A stretch of DNA of 64,000 nt from Flammeovirgaceae bacterium UBA976. Lineage in GTDB: Bacteria > Bacteroidota > Bacteroidia > Cytophagales > Cyclobacteriaceae. The stretch spans positions 1-64,000 of the forward strand of contig DBBU01000041.1 in the NCBI GenBank assembly GCA_002292365.1. The letters run 5' to 3'. The translations under genes and the position numbers were made by a program. Under the pieces are notes generated by a model. It was not told the origin of the DNA. It saw nothing but the letters and a program-made list of their open reading frames with translations, and made no database searches. Shown in pieces: positions 10,257-20,414 of this stretch (positions within the stretch are counted from its first letter, which is position 1; each line of letters opens with the position of its first letter).

Positions 10257-12080
10257 ATGATTAAAACTTTATTACTCCTTATTATAGCCCTACCTTTGGG
10301 AGGTCTCTCTCAACAGACTTATTGGCAGCAAGCAGTAGATTACAAAATGGAAATAGAAGTTGATGTGGAAAAACATCAATTTACTGGATCTCAAATACTG
10401 CGCTACACTAATAACAGTCCAGATACACTTCGTAGAGTTTATTACCACCTTTATTTTAATGCCTTTCAGCCTGATGGCATGATGGATGTACGGAGTAGAT
10501 CCATAAAAGACCCCGATGATAGAGTCATGGATCGAATTTCAAAATTGAAGGATAATGAAATTGGATATCATATCATAGAAACCCTCTTACAAGAAAATAC
10601 TGAGTTATCATTCAATATAGAATATACCGTGCTTGAAGTTCAATTGGCCCACCCCATCTTACCTGGATCCACAACGGAACTGACTATGAACTTCAAATCC
10701 CAAATCCCTGTTCAAATAAGGAGGTCAGGTAGAGATAATCTAGAAGGAATTTCTTATTCTATGGCCCAGTGGTATCCCAAAATAGCTGAATATGATTCGC
10801 GAGGATGGCACGCGGACCCCTATGTAGCCAGAGAGTTTTATGCCCCCTGGGGCCGATTTGATGTTTCCATCACTATAGATAAAAATTATATCGTAGCTGC
10901 CTCCGGAGTATTAGAGAACAATAATGAAATAGGATATGGTTATCAAGATGATCTATTGATTGACCAAAAGCACAAAGGTAAAAAACTCACTTGGCATTTT
11001 TTCAATGAACAAGCACACGACTTTATGTGGGCTGCAGATCCTGATTATATTCATAAAATAGCACAAGTCCCCAACGGACCCAAATTGCATTTTTTTTATC
11101 AGCAAGGCCATGCCACAAGGCATTGGAAGAAATTGCCAGAAATACTCATAGCTGCCTTTCAGTACATGAATACCCATTTTGGAGCATATCCCTTTAGCGA
11201 TTTCTATGTAATCCAAGGAGGAGATGGAGGTATGGAATACCCGATGTCTACGCTCATCACCGGTCACAGAGATTTATTAAGTCTTGTAGGCGTAACGATT
11301 CATGAGGCTTTGCATAGTTGGTATCAAGGCGTATTGGCTACCAACGAAAGCTATTATCATTGGATGGATGAAGGTTACACCAGCTATGCGAGTAGTCTTA
11401 CCTTGGACTATTTGATGGGAGCCGACAACAACCAATCCAATACTAGCAATTATACTGATTATTTCAGTTTGGTATCTAGTGGCAAAGAAGAGCCCATGTC
11501 CACTCATGCAGATTATTTTGAAACCAATTTTGCTTACAAAAGAGCCGCCTATTCAAAGGGTGCGGTAAGTCTAGCCCAGTTGGGCTATATTGTAGGTAAT
11601 TCATGCCTTGAAGACATTCTATTAGCCTATTTCGATCAATGGAAATTCAAACACCCAAATATGTATGATTTCATCAAAATAGCTGAAAAAACTTCGTCGA
11701 TAGAATTAGACTGGTACTATGACTATTGGGTCCACTCAATCAAAACAATTGACTATGCCATTACAGAGGTAAAGTCACTTGGAGCATCTACTCATATTCA
11801 ACTCAAAAGAATCGACCCCATGCCCATGCCCATTGACCTAGTAGTCACTCAAAAAAATGGAACCAAAAAATCTTATTATATTCCATTAGGTATCATGCGA
11901 GGTACTAAAAAATCAGAAACTGCCATGGCGCGCCAAATAAAGAAAGACTGGCATTGGACCCATCCCACCTATAATTTAATAATAAAGCTCAATTTGAATG
12001 ATATAAAATCTATAGAAATAGACCCAAGTCAAAGAATGGCCGATGTTGATCGATCCAATAACAACTATCCAATGAATTAA
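10257..12080 (+). CDS. Secreted M1-family zinc metallopeptidase
   Basis: 607 residues with a signal peptide (residues 1-18, ending LSQQ). The N-terminal beta-domain contains LRRVYYHLYFNAFQPDG, typical of Bacteroidota M1 peptidases. The substrate-binding motif GGMEYP precedes the zinc site HEALH (H349, E350, H353) and the third ligand E372 in WMDEGYTSYA, at the exact HExxH-x18-E spacing. It is a likely periplasmic or surface aminopeptidase. The C-terminal domain is short. It is convergent with the DUF1573 gene, with only five bases between the stop codons. Confidence 0.9.
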   Translation: MIKTLLLLIIALPLGGLSQQTYWQQAVDYKMEIEVDVEKHQFTGSQILRYTNNSPDTLRRVYYHLYFNAFQPDGMMDVRSRSIKDPDDRVMDRISKLKDNEIGYHIIETLLQENTELSFNIEYTVLEVQLAHPILPGSTTELTMNFKSQIPVQIRRSGRDNLEGISYSMAQWYPKIAEYDSRGWHADPYVAREFYAPWGRFDVSITIDKNYIVAASGVLENNNEIGYGYQDDLLIDQKHKGKKLTWHFFNEQAHDFMWAADPDYIHKIAQVPNGPKLHFFYQQGHATRHWKKLPEILIAAFQYMNTHFGAYPFSDFYVIQGGDGGMEYPMSTLITGHRDLLSLVGVTIHEALHSWYQGVLATNESYYHWMDEGYTSYASSLTLDYLMGADNNQSNTSNYTDYFSLVSSGKEEPMSTHADYFETNFAYKRAAYSKGAVSLAQLGYIVGNSCLEDILLAYFDQWKFKHPNMYDFIKIAEKTSSIELDWYYDYWVHSIKTIDYAITEVKSLGASTHIQLKRIDPMPMPIDLVVTQKNGTKKSYYIPLGIMRGTKKSETAMARQIKKDWHWTHPTYNLIIKLNLNDIKSIEIDPSQRMADVDRSNNNYPMN

Positions 12081-12085
12081 TGGCG

Positions 12086-13153
12086 CTAAGGTATCTGAGC
12101 TTTTAGTGAGATTACCCGAGTTGAATTCAAGGGGTCATTGGTAAATAAAGTTAAGTTTTTAAACTGACGTCCTTTTCTATTGAGCGGATCGAATTTAATC
12201 TTCAAAATCGTACTGTCTCCTCCGGAAATATTCTCTTTTTTTAAATCCCAGTCAACACACTCACAATTAGATTTTATCATCCTGATATTGAGTACATCAA
12301 CTCCTCTATTATACAAACTTATTGTATGAAATTTAGATTGATCAGCTGAGAATTTGCCAAAATCTATATTTTCATCAGATAATTCCAGTTTAGGATAATC
12401 CACTAAATCCCCCCTAAATGCTGATGTAACTTCAAAATATTCTTCAATCGTAGCTACCACACTGATTCGTTTTAGGGGCATCTCGACATCTGTTGTTATT
12501 ATACCTAAACCGTCTCTAAGAAAACCTAAATCTGCTCTACGAACAGGATCATAATTTAAAAGAAGGGTCCCTATAGATTTGGGAGGCAAGGTATCTGGCA
12601 ATATCCTCAATTGAATGAAGTCTGGAATCCTAGATGAATCCATCAAAAAGGTCATCGCACTGTCTGAATTATTATAAATTTTAAATTCTTTTTCTACTCT
12701 CTTATGATGCCATATAGAACCCATATTAAATAGTTTGTAAGGCAAAAAAAGATTTCCAAAATGAGCTGGAAATATTGATATTATATCTTTTGAACTGTTA
12801 ATGACAAAACCAGTAATTTGTAAAGTAGTACTGATATTCTCATCACTAACCACGTGAATGAGCTTATGAAAAGCACCTGATCTATTTGAAGCATTAAAGC
12901 TTATTGTGATTGAATCAGTTGCATTTGGAGCTATTTTTTCTCGATTATAAGTCGTCATCACGCAATCGCAGGAAGCCTTTACTGAGGTTATCCTAACACT
13001 ATCTATGCCCTCATTTAGAAAGGTAAAAGTATAGCTAACTTTTTCATTTTCAATGAGTTCTCCAAAACGATGAACTGTCTCCTGAAATCTAAGACTTGAC
13101 TGACCATAGCCCAAAAATGAAAGAAATATAAAAACGATAGAAAGATGCCTCAT
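12086..13153 (-). CDS. Exported protein with two DUF1573-type Ig-like domains
   Basis: 355 residues with a signal peptide (residues 1-17). Residues about 22-115 form a DUF1573 domain, with the conserved SCDCV cysteine pair followed by APNATDSITISFN. A second copy occupies about 255-355, with NCECVDWD and GGDSTILKIKFDPLNR. The middle (120-245) looks like a diverged Ig-like domain of the same kind. DUF1573 proteins are extracytoplasmic beta-sandwich proteins of unknown function in Bacteroidota. Convergent with the M1 peptidase. Confidence 0.8.
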   Translation of the reverse strand: MRHLSIVFIFLSFLGYGQSSLRFQETVHRFGELIENEKVSYTFTFLNEGIDSVRITSVKASCDCVMTTYNREKIAPNATDSITISFNASNRSGAFHKLIHVVSDENISTTLQITGFVINSSKDIISIFPAHFGNLFLPYKLFNMGSIWHHKRVEKEFKIYNNSDSAMTFLMDSSRIPDFIQLRILPDTLPPKSIGTLLLNYDPVRRADLGFLRDGLGIITTDVEMPLKRISVVATIEEYFEVTSAFRGDLVDYPKLELSDENIDFGKFSADQSKFHTISLYNRGVDVLNIRMIKSNCECVDWDLKKENISGGDSTILKIKFDPLNRKGRQFKNLTLFTNDPLNSTRVISLKAQIP

Positions 13154-13246
13154 TTATCTCAGCAATATTACACGAAAACTCACAATTTTAGTCGTTAATA
13201 ATTGATTTCTCAACTAGGAATTATAGGTTTGTATGAAAAAAGAAAA

Positions 13247-14215
13247 ATGGCCAGAATATTAACCGGAATTCAAAGTTCTGGAAAACCACATTTAGGTAAT
13301 CTATTGGGTGCCATACTCCCTGCCATTGCACTCAGCAAGAAAGAGCGAAACGACTCCTATTTTTTTATTGCCGACCTTCATTCGCTCACCACTATCAAAG
13401 ATGCTGAATTGCGAAAGGAAAATGTAAGATCAGTAGCTGCTGCATGGATTGCTTGCGGTTTTGATATTGAAAAAAATACGTTTTACCGCCAGTCAAAAGT
13501 ACCCGAGGTTTGTGAATTAGCTTGGATTCTAAATTGCTTTACGCCTTTTCCTATGTTGGCCAATGCCCACTCTTTCAAAGATAAATCTGATAAGCTCAGT
13601 GATGTGAATGCGGGTTTGTTTGTTTATCCTGTTCTCATGGCTGCAGATATCTTATTATATGATGCTGATATTATTCCAGTAGGTAAAGATCAAAAGCAGC
13701 ATTTAGAAATGACCCGCGACTTAGGCCTTACATTCAATCGAAAATTTGGTGATACTTTTGTTATTCCGGAACCCCAGATCAGTAATCAAATGGAGATCGT
13801 TCCTGGAATTGATGGAAAAAAAATGAGTAAATCTTATGGGAATATCCTTGATATTTTTCAACCTGATAAAAAACTCAGAAAAAATATTATGAGCATTAAA
13901 ACGGACAGTTTAGCCCTTAAAGCGCCCAAAAATCCTACTACCTGCAATGTATTTAAACTATATGAATTACTTGGATCTGATGAGGAAATTGAAGTCTTGC
14001 GTAAGTCTTATTTAGGTGGTAATTATGGTTATGGCAATGCCAAGCAAGAATTATTTGAACTAATTCTTAAAAAATTTGATAAAGAAAGAAGTACTTATGA
14101 TAAACTCATCTCTGATCCTGAATCATTGGAGAATATGTTGTGTGAAGGCGAAATAAAGGCCTCTAAAATCGCCCAGTCCGTGTTAGCTCGAGTAAAGGAT
14201 AAAATAGGTTTTTAA
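13247..14215 (+). CDS. trpS: Tryptophan--tRNA ligase
   Basis: 322 residues from the chosen ATG. The frame extends upstream to a TTG at 13202, but homologues begin at ARILTGIQSSGKPHLGN. Class I synthetase signatures are the HIGH-type HLGN near residue 17 and KMSKS in GIDGKKMSKSYGN. The segments LADLHSLT and DILLYDADIIPVGKDQKQHLE match TrpRS. It charges tRNA-Trp in the cytoplasm. It stands alone, divergent from the DUF1573 gene. Confidence 0.95.
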   Translation: MARILTGIQSSGKPHLGNLLGAILPAIALSKKERNDSYFFIADLHSLTTIKDAELRKENVRSVAAAWIACGFDIEKNTFYRQSKVPEVCELAWILNCFTPFPMLANAHSFKDKSDKLSDVNAGLFVYPVLMAADILLYDADIIPVGKDQKQHLEMTRDLGLTFNRKFGDTFVIPEPQISNQMEIVPGIDGKKMSKSYGNILDIFQPDKKLRKNIMSIKTDSLALKAPKNPTTCNVFKLYELLGSDEEIEVLRKSYLGGNYGYGNAKQELFELILKKFDKERSTYDKLISDPESLENMLCEGEIKASKIAQSVLARVKDKIGF

Positions 14216-14272
14216 TAAATAAGAGCTGATCTAATCCTTTTTAAAATCCGTTACTTTAATAAAAAAATATAA

Positions 14273-15997
14273 ATGAATTTCAAAGAAAAAGCTCAATCTT
14301 GGTTGAACTCAAGTAAATTAAGTGATGCTGCCCGTCAGCAAATTGAAATCTTAAAAAAAGACACTATTGCCTTTGAAGATGCCTTTTATAAGGATCTAAC
14401 TTTCGGAACAGGTGGCTTAAGGGGCCTCATGGGTATAGGATCCAATAGAATCAATGAATACACGGTAGCCATGGCGACTCAAGGATTTGCGAATTATCTA
14501 AAAGAAGCCTTTCCAAATCAAAAAATAAAAGTAGCCATTGCTCATGATAGCAGGAATAATACTGAATTATATACCCGTATTGCGGCCGAAGTTTTCAGTG
14601 CCAATGAGATTCTTGTTTACCTCTTTAAAGAACTTCGTCCTACGCCTACCCTCTCTTTTGCCATAAGAACCCTCCAATGTCATGGAGGCGTCGTCTTGAC
14701 CGCTTCTCATAATCCCAAAGAGTACAACGGCTACAAGGCGTATTGGAATGACGGAGCGCAATTAATCGCACCTCATGATGATCATGTTATCAATAATGTT
14801 AAACTAATTAAGTCCATTGATGAAGTAAAATTTGATAAAAAGAGTGAACTCATTAAATACTTGGATGATACCATCGATGGCCAATACCTAAATATGATCG
14901 CATCGCTGAGTTTAAGGTACCCTCAAAAAAACAGAGCAAGCGAACTGAAAATTGTTTTTTCGTCTATCCATGGAACGGGAATTACTTTGGTTCCCCGGGC
15001 TTTGGAAAAATTTGGGTTTGAAAATATCACCATTGTTTCAGAACAGGCCCAACCAGACGGCAACTTTCCTACCGTCATTTACCCTAATCCAGAGGAAGCA
15101 GAAGCTCTAGAGATTGCCCTTAAAACCGCTAAGGATGTCGATGCAGACCTCGTACTGGCAACCGATCCAGATGCAGATAGAGTCGGGATTGCTGCCAAAA
15201 ATTTAAACGACGAGTTTGAACTGCTCAATGGGAATCAAACCGCTGTACTACTCATCTATTATTTACTTACAAAGTGGAAAGAAAAAGGCAAGCTAAAAGG
15301 ACAGGAATACATTGTAAAAACCATCGTTACAACTGAACTCATTCGCGCCATTTCCACACATTTTAACGTAACTTGCTTGGATACATTAACGGGTTTCAAA
15401 TATATCGCCGAAAAAATTCGTCAACTTGAAAGTACAAAAACTTTTATTGCTGGTGGAGAGGAGAGTTATGGTTATCTGATTGGAGACCAAGTACGCGATA
15501 AAGATGCCGTAATGTCCTCCGTGATGATTGCTGAACTAACTGCTTGGGCTAAAGACCAAAGAAAAACTCTATTCGATGTCTTACTGGACATCTGGATGGA
15601 ATTTGGTCTCTATCGGGAAGGGCTTATCTCAATTACCAAAAAAGGTAAAGCCGGTGCTCAAGAAATTCAAGAGATCATGAAAACCCTAAGAAATACCCCT
15701 CCCATCTTTTTAAATGATTTTTTAGTAACTGACATTATTGACTATTCAAACCTTACACATTTAGAAACCAAAACAAAAAAAATCCTCCCTTTAGACTCAC
15801 ATAAATCTAATGTTTTGCAATTTATTACAGAAGATGGATCACGAATATCGATAAGACCCTCGGGCACCGAACCTAAAATAAAAATCTATTTTTCAGTATA
15901 TTCTTCATTGCAAAGCAAAAGCGAGTTGAAAGAAAAAAAAGGTCAACTTGATAGCCAAATCTCAAAACTTTCAAAATCATTATTAAAGCATTTCTAA
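14273..15997 (+). CDS. Phosphohexomutase (phosphoglucomutase/phosphomannomutase superfamily)
   Basis: 574 residues, the length of the long PgcA-like phosphohexomutases. It interconverts hexose 1- and 6-phosphates through a phosphoserine. The active-site serine loop is TASHNPKEYNGYK, the metal loop DPDADRVG, the sugar-binding loop GGEESYGY, and the phosphate-binding loop RPSGTEPKIKIY. The N-terminal FGTGGLRGLMGIGSNR is also canonical. It may feed glucose 1-phosphate or related pools. It follows trpS on the same strand after 57 bases; no functional link is evident. Confidence 0.9.
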   Translation: MNFKEKAQSWLNSSKLSDAARQQIEILKKDTIAFEDAFYKDLTFGTGGLRGLMGIGSNRINEYTVAMATQGFANYLKEAFPNQKIKVAIAHDSRNNTELYTRIAAEVFSANEILVYLFKELRPTPTLSFAIRTLQCHGGVVLTASHNPKEYNGYKAYWNDGAQLIAPHDDHVINNVKLIKSIDEVKFDKKSELIKYLDDTIDGQYLNMIASLSLRYPQKNRASELKIVFSSIHGTGITLVPRALEKFGFENITIVSEQAQPDGNFPTVIYPNPEEAEALEIALKTAKDVDADLVLATDPDADRVGIAAKNLNDEFELLNGNQTAVLLIYYLLTKWKEKGKLKGQEYIVKTIVTTELIRAISTHFNVTCLDTLTGFKYIAEKIRQLESTKTFIAGGEESYGYLIGDQVRDKDAVMSSVMIAELTAWAKDQRKTLFDVLLDIWMEFGLYREGLISITKKGKAGAQEIQEIMKTLRNTPPIFLNDFLVTDIIDYSNLTHLETKTKKILPLDSHKSNVLQFITEDGSRISIRPSGTEPKIKIYFSVYSSLQSKSELKEKKGQLDSQISKLSKSLLKHF

Positions 15998-16318
15998 TCA
16001 CTTTGGGTACTCTCATGATTATTTTTTAAACATTAATATTTAATTCCATTTTTGCAAATTAAACATTAATAAAAAGCTCTCTTAAAAAAAAGGCTTAAGC
16101 ATGATGATATTTTTCAATGTTATTTTTAATCTAAATTGAATTTCAATTACTCATAAAAGTAGGAATGCCCCCCATAAATGTCAAAGCCAACGAAAAACTA
16201 GATGCATCTCCTAATGTTGTTTCGGCTACCTCAAAAGGTAATTTTCCTTTCATATAAAATTGTCCACCAAATATTTTTGATAGTGCATAAATATTAAGAA
16301 TTGTAAAGACACACTACC
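15998..16318. other. 321-base region between convergent phosphohexomutase and araA
   Basis: Contains a short minus-strand coding remnant (see next entry) directly downstream of araA. The remainder is AT-rich. No clear U-tailed terminator hairpin was found for either gene. Confidence 0.5.
16143..16313 (-). pseudogene. Possible 3' remnant of a lost gene downstream of araA
   Basis: A 56-codon open stretch on the minus strand, bounded upstream by a TAG and ending in TGA. It lacks a good start; the first in-frame ATG leaves only 36 codons. The translation has protein-like composition, with KIFGGQFYMKGKLPFEV and FSLALTFMGGIPTFMSN. I do not recognise the family. It could be the surviving end of a deleted gene, a small protein, or chance. 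Confidence 0.25.
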
Positions 16319-17794
16319 TTAGGACAATTTCAAATATCTTTTTAAACTATTAATATCTGTCTTTTCATCAATAGTTACTATCTCTATATCAACCATATCA
16401 CAATAATCATCTAAATATTCATTAGACAAATTCTGACTAAAGCAAGTATGATGAGCCCCACCTGCCAAGATCCATGCCTGGGCTCCTTCCTTTAAATTGG
16501 GTTTTACATTCCAAAGTGCCCTAGCTGTTGGTAAATATGGAAGCCCTTCTTTTGGTTTTATTGTCGTTACATTATTAACTACCATTCTCATTCGTCCTCC
16601 CATATCCACAATAGAAGCATTTAATGCCTCTCCTGCAGCAGCATTGAAAACTAACCTCACCGGATCCTCTTTTCCACCGATTCCCAAAGGATGTATTTCA
16701 CATTTGACATCACCCCCAGCAATCGAGGGACAAATTTCAAGCATATGAGAACCAAGTACCCGATCACTCCCGTGCAAGAAATGATAGGTATAATCTTCCA
16801 TAAATGAGTTACCCCCTTTGAGACCGGCCGCCATAACTTTCATCGTTCTAACTAATGCCGCCGTTTTCCAATCACCCTCACCCGCAAATCCATAGCCCTG
16901 ATTCATCAAACGCTGAGCAGCTATGCCAGGTAGTTGAGTCAAACCATGAAGATTTTCAAAAGTATCAGTGAAAGATGTGAAACTCCCTTCTCTCATAAAA
17001 TTACCTAGACCAATTTCAATTCGGGCAGCATCTTCCAATGACCCTCGTTTGACTCCATCAAATTTTAATTGATCAGAAATAAGATAAGTTGATTCGTATT
17101 CATCTATCAAATTTTTCATTTCAGCATCGGAAACCATTTTGATATATTCAATTAAGTCACCAACTCCATATCCATTTACAGAATAACCAAATTTTATTTG
17201 CGCCTCAACCTTATCTCCTTCTGTTACAGCTACTTCTCGCATATTATCTCCAATCCTGGCTACCTTACCAGATTTTGCATCGTGATGAGCCGAAGCAACT
17301 CTGGACCAGATATTGATTTTCTCGATGACTTTACTGTCTTTCCAATGACCAACAACTACCTTTCTATTAATTTTTAACCTTGAGCAAATAAATCCAAACT
17401 CCCTATCTCCATGAGCTGATTGGTTTAAATTCATAAAATCCATATCAATTTTAGACCATGGAATCTCAGCATTATACTGTGTATGCAGATGCAAAAAAGG
17501 TTTGTCTAGCACTTTCAAACCATTAATCCACATCTTAGCTGGAGAAAAAGTATGCATCCAAAATATTAATCCAATACAATTCTTCTCATTATTAGAAATT
17601 TGGCAAATCGCAGTGATCTCCTCTGGGGTAGTAACTACTCCCTTATCCTTTATCGATACCAAAATTTCAGAATTCGCATTCAATGATTTAACTATTTCCT
17701 CGGTATGAGCTGCTACTTTTCTTAAAATTTTAGTCCCATAAAGATGTTGACTCCCCGTAATAAACCAAATTTCATTAACACAAATATCTATCAT
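16319..17794 (-). CDS. araA: L-arabinose isomerase
   Basis: 491 residues, the usual AraA length. It isomerises L-arabinose to L-ribulose in the cytoplasm and is normally Mn-dependent. Recognisable segments are EIWFITGSQHLYG near the N-terminus, FWMHTFSPAKMWI, HTQYNAEIPW, MNLNQSAHGDREFGF, and GYGFAGEGDWKTAALVR holding one metal-ligand Glu, followed by MEDYTYHF with the second. It is the last gene of the region, 16 bases downstream of an SSS symporter. With araB and araD it completes the route to D-xylulose 5-phosphate. Confidence 0.96.
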   Translation of the reverse strand: MIDICVNEIWFITGSQHLYGTKILRKVAAHTEEIVKSLNANSEILVSIKDKGVVTTPEEITAICQISNNEKNCIGLIFWMHTFSPAKMWINGLKVLDKPFLHLHTQYNAEIPWSKIDMDFMNLNQSAHGDREFGFICSRLKINRKVVVGHWKDSKVIEKINIWSRVASAHHDAKSGKVARIGDNMREVAVTEGDKVEAQIKFGYSVNGYGVGDLIEYIKMVSDAEMKNLIDEYESTYLISDQLKFDGVKRGSLEDAARIEIGLGNFMREGSFTSFTDTFENLHGLTQLPGIAAQRLMNQGYGFAGEGDWKTAALVRTMKVMAAGLKGGNSFMEDYTYHFLHGSDRVLGSHMLEICPSIAGGDVKCEIHPLGIGGKEDPVRLVFNAAAGEALNASIVDMGGRMRMVVNNVTTIKPKEGLPYLPTARALWNVKPNLKEGAQAWILAGGAHHTCFSQNLSNEYLDDYCDMVDIEIVTIDEKTDINSLKRYLKLS

Positions 17795-17810
17795 ATCGCT
17801 TTATATCAAA

Positions 17811-19679
17811 CTACCAAAAAATAATATATAATCCCACCACAGTACCTATGGAAGCGATCGCACCAATATTAAAAGAAATACTCGTATCAAAAAGTGTTTT
17901 GTTTTTAATGACTATGGCTTTATGATCCATTACCTCCATCTTAACATTAGTATATGTGATGATCCCCAACATTAATAATAAGAATGCCATCATAAATATA
18001 GATTCGAGCGCTAAATGCGCATAGGGAACAGCCCCAAAAATACCAAAGAGCAAAGCTATCAAACCTAAAATCCCCAATATGTAACTGACCCTTAAACCTT
18101 TATTCAAAGGTACTACTCCTTCTTCATTTTTTATTTTAAACTCCTTATCCTTAAAACTAATGATCGAAGCAATCGTACAAAGTATGATGAAAACATAACC
18201 CATTCTTAAAATCCAAGGAATTTCAAAAAGTATTGTTTTTATAAAAATTCCGATAGGAATGGTAGCAATTGCAGTCACTAGAGCCGCACGCGAAGTGATT
18301 TGCTTCCAGAAAAGACCCATGCCAAAAACACATACTGCCCCGGGATATATAAACCCTGTATACTCCTGAATATATTGAAATACTTGATCTAGATTTCTAA
18401 GTGCTGGAGCTGCTAATCCAGCAATAAAAATTGCGATAACACCCACCAAACGACCGATAAAAACAAGTGCCTTATCACTAGAATTAGGACGAAGATTTCT
18501 GTAAATATCAATAGTAAAAATTGTCGAAGTACTATTAATCATAGACGCCAATGAAGAGACAATAGCAGCCACAAGGGCGGCAAAGGCAAGTCCTCTTATC
18601 CCAGACGGGACAAAATTTTTCAACAACCATGGATAGGCTTCATCTGACTTCCCAATTGTTCCAATTTCTGACATCGACTTTCCCAACATGTCCGGGAGCT
18701 CTGCACCATAATCTTTGAGTAGCACCAACGCCGTAATTCCAGGTATTACAACTAATAGGGGTATCAATATTTTCAAAAAACTAGCAAATAATAGGCCTTT
18801 TTTCGCTTCGCCTAAACTTTTTGCTGCAAGCCCTTTTTGTATTATGTATTGATTAAATCCCCAATAACCAAAATTAGTCAACCACATAGCACCAAAAATC
18901 ACTGCTAAACCCGGTAAATCAAGAAAAGCATCTTTTTCCCCACCAAAACCATCAGGTACGAATATAGATCCCTTGGAAATAATCATATGAAAGTGTGAAC
19001 CTGCTTTATTATAAGTTTCTATGAAACCTGAAACAACACTCCCTCCCCCCAAAATTTCTAGAGCAAAATAAGTAGTTAGTAACCCCCCACCGATAAGAAA
19101 AATTACCTGAATTACATCTGTCCAAGCTACAGCTGACAGTCCTCCCAATACAGAATATAAACCTGAGAATGCCAATAAGCCGACAATACCCCAAATGAGT
19201 GGTACTCCCATGATCGAGTTCAATGCCAATGCTCCCAAATAACTTACAGAAGTCATATTCACAAAAACATATACAAATAGCCAAAACACAGCGAAAAATG
19301 TAGCTGTGGTTTTATTGAACCTCATCTGTATAAATTGAGGCATTGTATATATCTTCTTTTCAAGAAAAATAGGCAAAAAATATTTGGCAACAATGATTAA
19401 AGCTATGGCTGCAATCCATTCATAAGCTGCAATGGCTAGTCCTAGTGCATAACCTGATCCCGACATAGCAATAAAGTGCTCAGCAGATATATTTGCTGCA
19501 ATCAATGATGAACCTACAGCCCACCAGGTTAACGTATTTCCTGCCAAAAAATAGTCCTGAACTGACTGACCCTCCTTACCCTTTCTTCTTTTAAATGAAA
19601 TAAATACTCCAGTAAATAAGATAACCACACAATAAACTGAAAATACAAAATAATCGAGCGTGGAAAATGTAGCTATCAT
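17811..19679 (-). CDS. SSS-family sodium/sugar symporter (arabinose-linked)
   Basis: 622 residues with about 14 hydrophobic segments, similar in length to SglT-type sodium/sugar symporters. Signature segments are GNTLTWWAVGSSLIAANISAEHF in TM1-2, GALALNSIMGVPLIWG, GGLSAVAWTDVIQVIFL, TNFGYWGFNQYIIQKGL, and LVAAIVSSLASMINSTSTIF. The last holds the Ser/Thr sodium-site region of TM8. It probably imports L-arabinose across the inner membrane, since it lies between araD and araA with 30- and 16-base gaps. The substrate is inferred from position. Confidence 0.88.
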   Translation of the reverse strand: MIATFSTLDYFVFSVYCVVILFTGVFISFKRRKGKEGQSVQDYFLAGNTLTWWAVGSSLIAANISAEHFIAMSGSGYALGLAIAAYEWIAAIALIIVAKYFLPIFLEKKIYTMPQFIQMRFNKTTATFFAVFWLFVYVFVNMTSVSYLGALALNSIMGVPLIWGIVGLLAFSGLYSVLGGLSAVAWTDVIQVIFLIGGGLLTTYFALEILGGGSVVSGFIETYNKAGSHFHMIISKGSIFVPDGFGGEKDAFLDLPGLAVIFGAMWLTNFGYWGFNQYIIQKGLAAKSLGEAKKGLLFASFLKILIPLLVVIPGITALVLLKDYGAELPDMLGKSMSEIGTIGKSDEAYPWLLKNFVPSGIRGLAFAALVAAIVSSLASMINSTSTIFTIDIYRNLRPNSSDKALVFIGRLVGVIAIFIAGLAAPALRNLDQVFQYIQEYTGFIYPGAVCVFGMGLFWKQITSRAALVTAIATIPIGIFIKTILFEIPWILRMGYVFIILCTIASIISFKDKEFKIKNEEGVVPLNKGLRVSYILGILGLIALLFGIFGAVPYAHLALESIFMMAFLLLMLGIITYTNVKMEVMDHKAIVIKNKTLFDTSISFNIGAIASIGTVVGLYIIFW

Positions 19680-19709
19680 CGTTCTTTAATTTTCATGGAA
19701 TGATAAAAT

Positions 19710-20414
19710 TTAGGATTGCCCATAATAAGCATTCTTACCATGCTTCCTTTCAAAGTGCTTATTTCTTAATGCATCAGTTAATAAGGGAGCATCAGAACGA
19801 ATTGTCTTAGTGATAAAAGCCATTTTTGCAATCTCTTCTAAAACAGCACTATGGTAGACTGCTTCAGCAACTGATGCCCCCCACGTAAAAGGTGCATGAT
19901 TGGCAACAATCACCATCGGAACCTCTTCGGGTGTCATATTCCTATCTTTAAAAACATTTATAATCTGATGTCCTGTCCCATATTCATAATCTCCTTTAAT
20001 CATATCATCAGACATGACCGGAGCACAAGGGACATCCACCGTCAAATGATCTGCATGTGTAGTCCCCAGAATTGGAATATCTAGTTGAGCTTGAGCCCAA
20101 CCGGTGGCATAGGTAGAATGCGTATGAGCAATCCCTTTAATATTCTTCCAGTGTTTGTATAACACGGCATGTGTTTCTGTATCTGATGATGGCCGCATAC
20201 TGCCCTCTATTACTTGAGCATCAAAGTCAATAACCACCATATCCTCAGGTTTCAACACCTTGTATGCTACCCCACTTGGCTTAATAGCAAATACTGCTCT
20301 TTCTCTATCTACTGCACTTGCATTTCCAAAAGTAAAAAGAACCAAACCCATTTCAGGCAGTTGCATATTAGCCTCATATGCTTCTTCCTTCAAGTATTTA
20401 TATGTATTCTTCAT
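19710..20414 (-). CDS. araD: L-ribulose-5-phosphate 4-epimerase
   Basis: 234 residues; class II aldolase/AraD fold. It converts L-ribulose 5-phosphate to D-xylulose 5-phosphate. Zinc ligands are visible in AHTHSTYATGWAQ (two His) and VANHAPFTWG (third His). The substrate-phosphate region contains FGNASAVDRE and RPSSDTETH. The start overlaps the araB stop by four bases (ATGA), indicating translational coupling. Confidence 0.95.
   Translation of the reverse strand: MKNTYKYLKEEAYEANMQLPEMGLVLFTFGNASAVDRERAVFAIKPSGVAYKVLKPEDMVVIDFDAQVIEGSMRPSSDTETHAVLYKHWKNIKGIAHTHSTYATGWAQAQLDIPILGTTHADHLTVDVPCAPVMSDDMIKGDYEYGTGHQIINVFKDRNMTPEEVPMVIVANHAPFTWGASVAEAVYHSAVLEEIAKMAFITKTIRSDAPLLTDALRNKHFERKHGKNAYYGQS

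Noticed and set aside
13202..13246. TTG start for trpS
   Set aside because: Adds 15 residues not found in TrpRS; the ATG at 13247 begins the conserved N-terminus.
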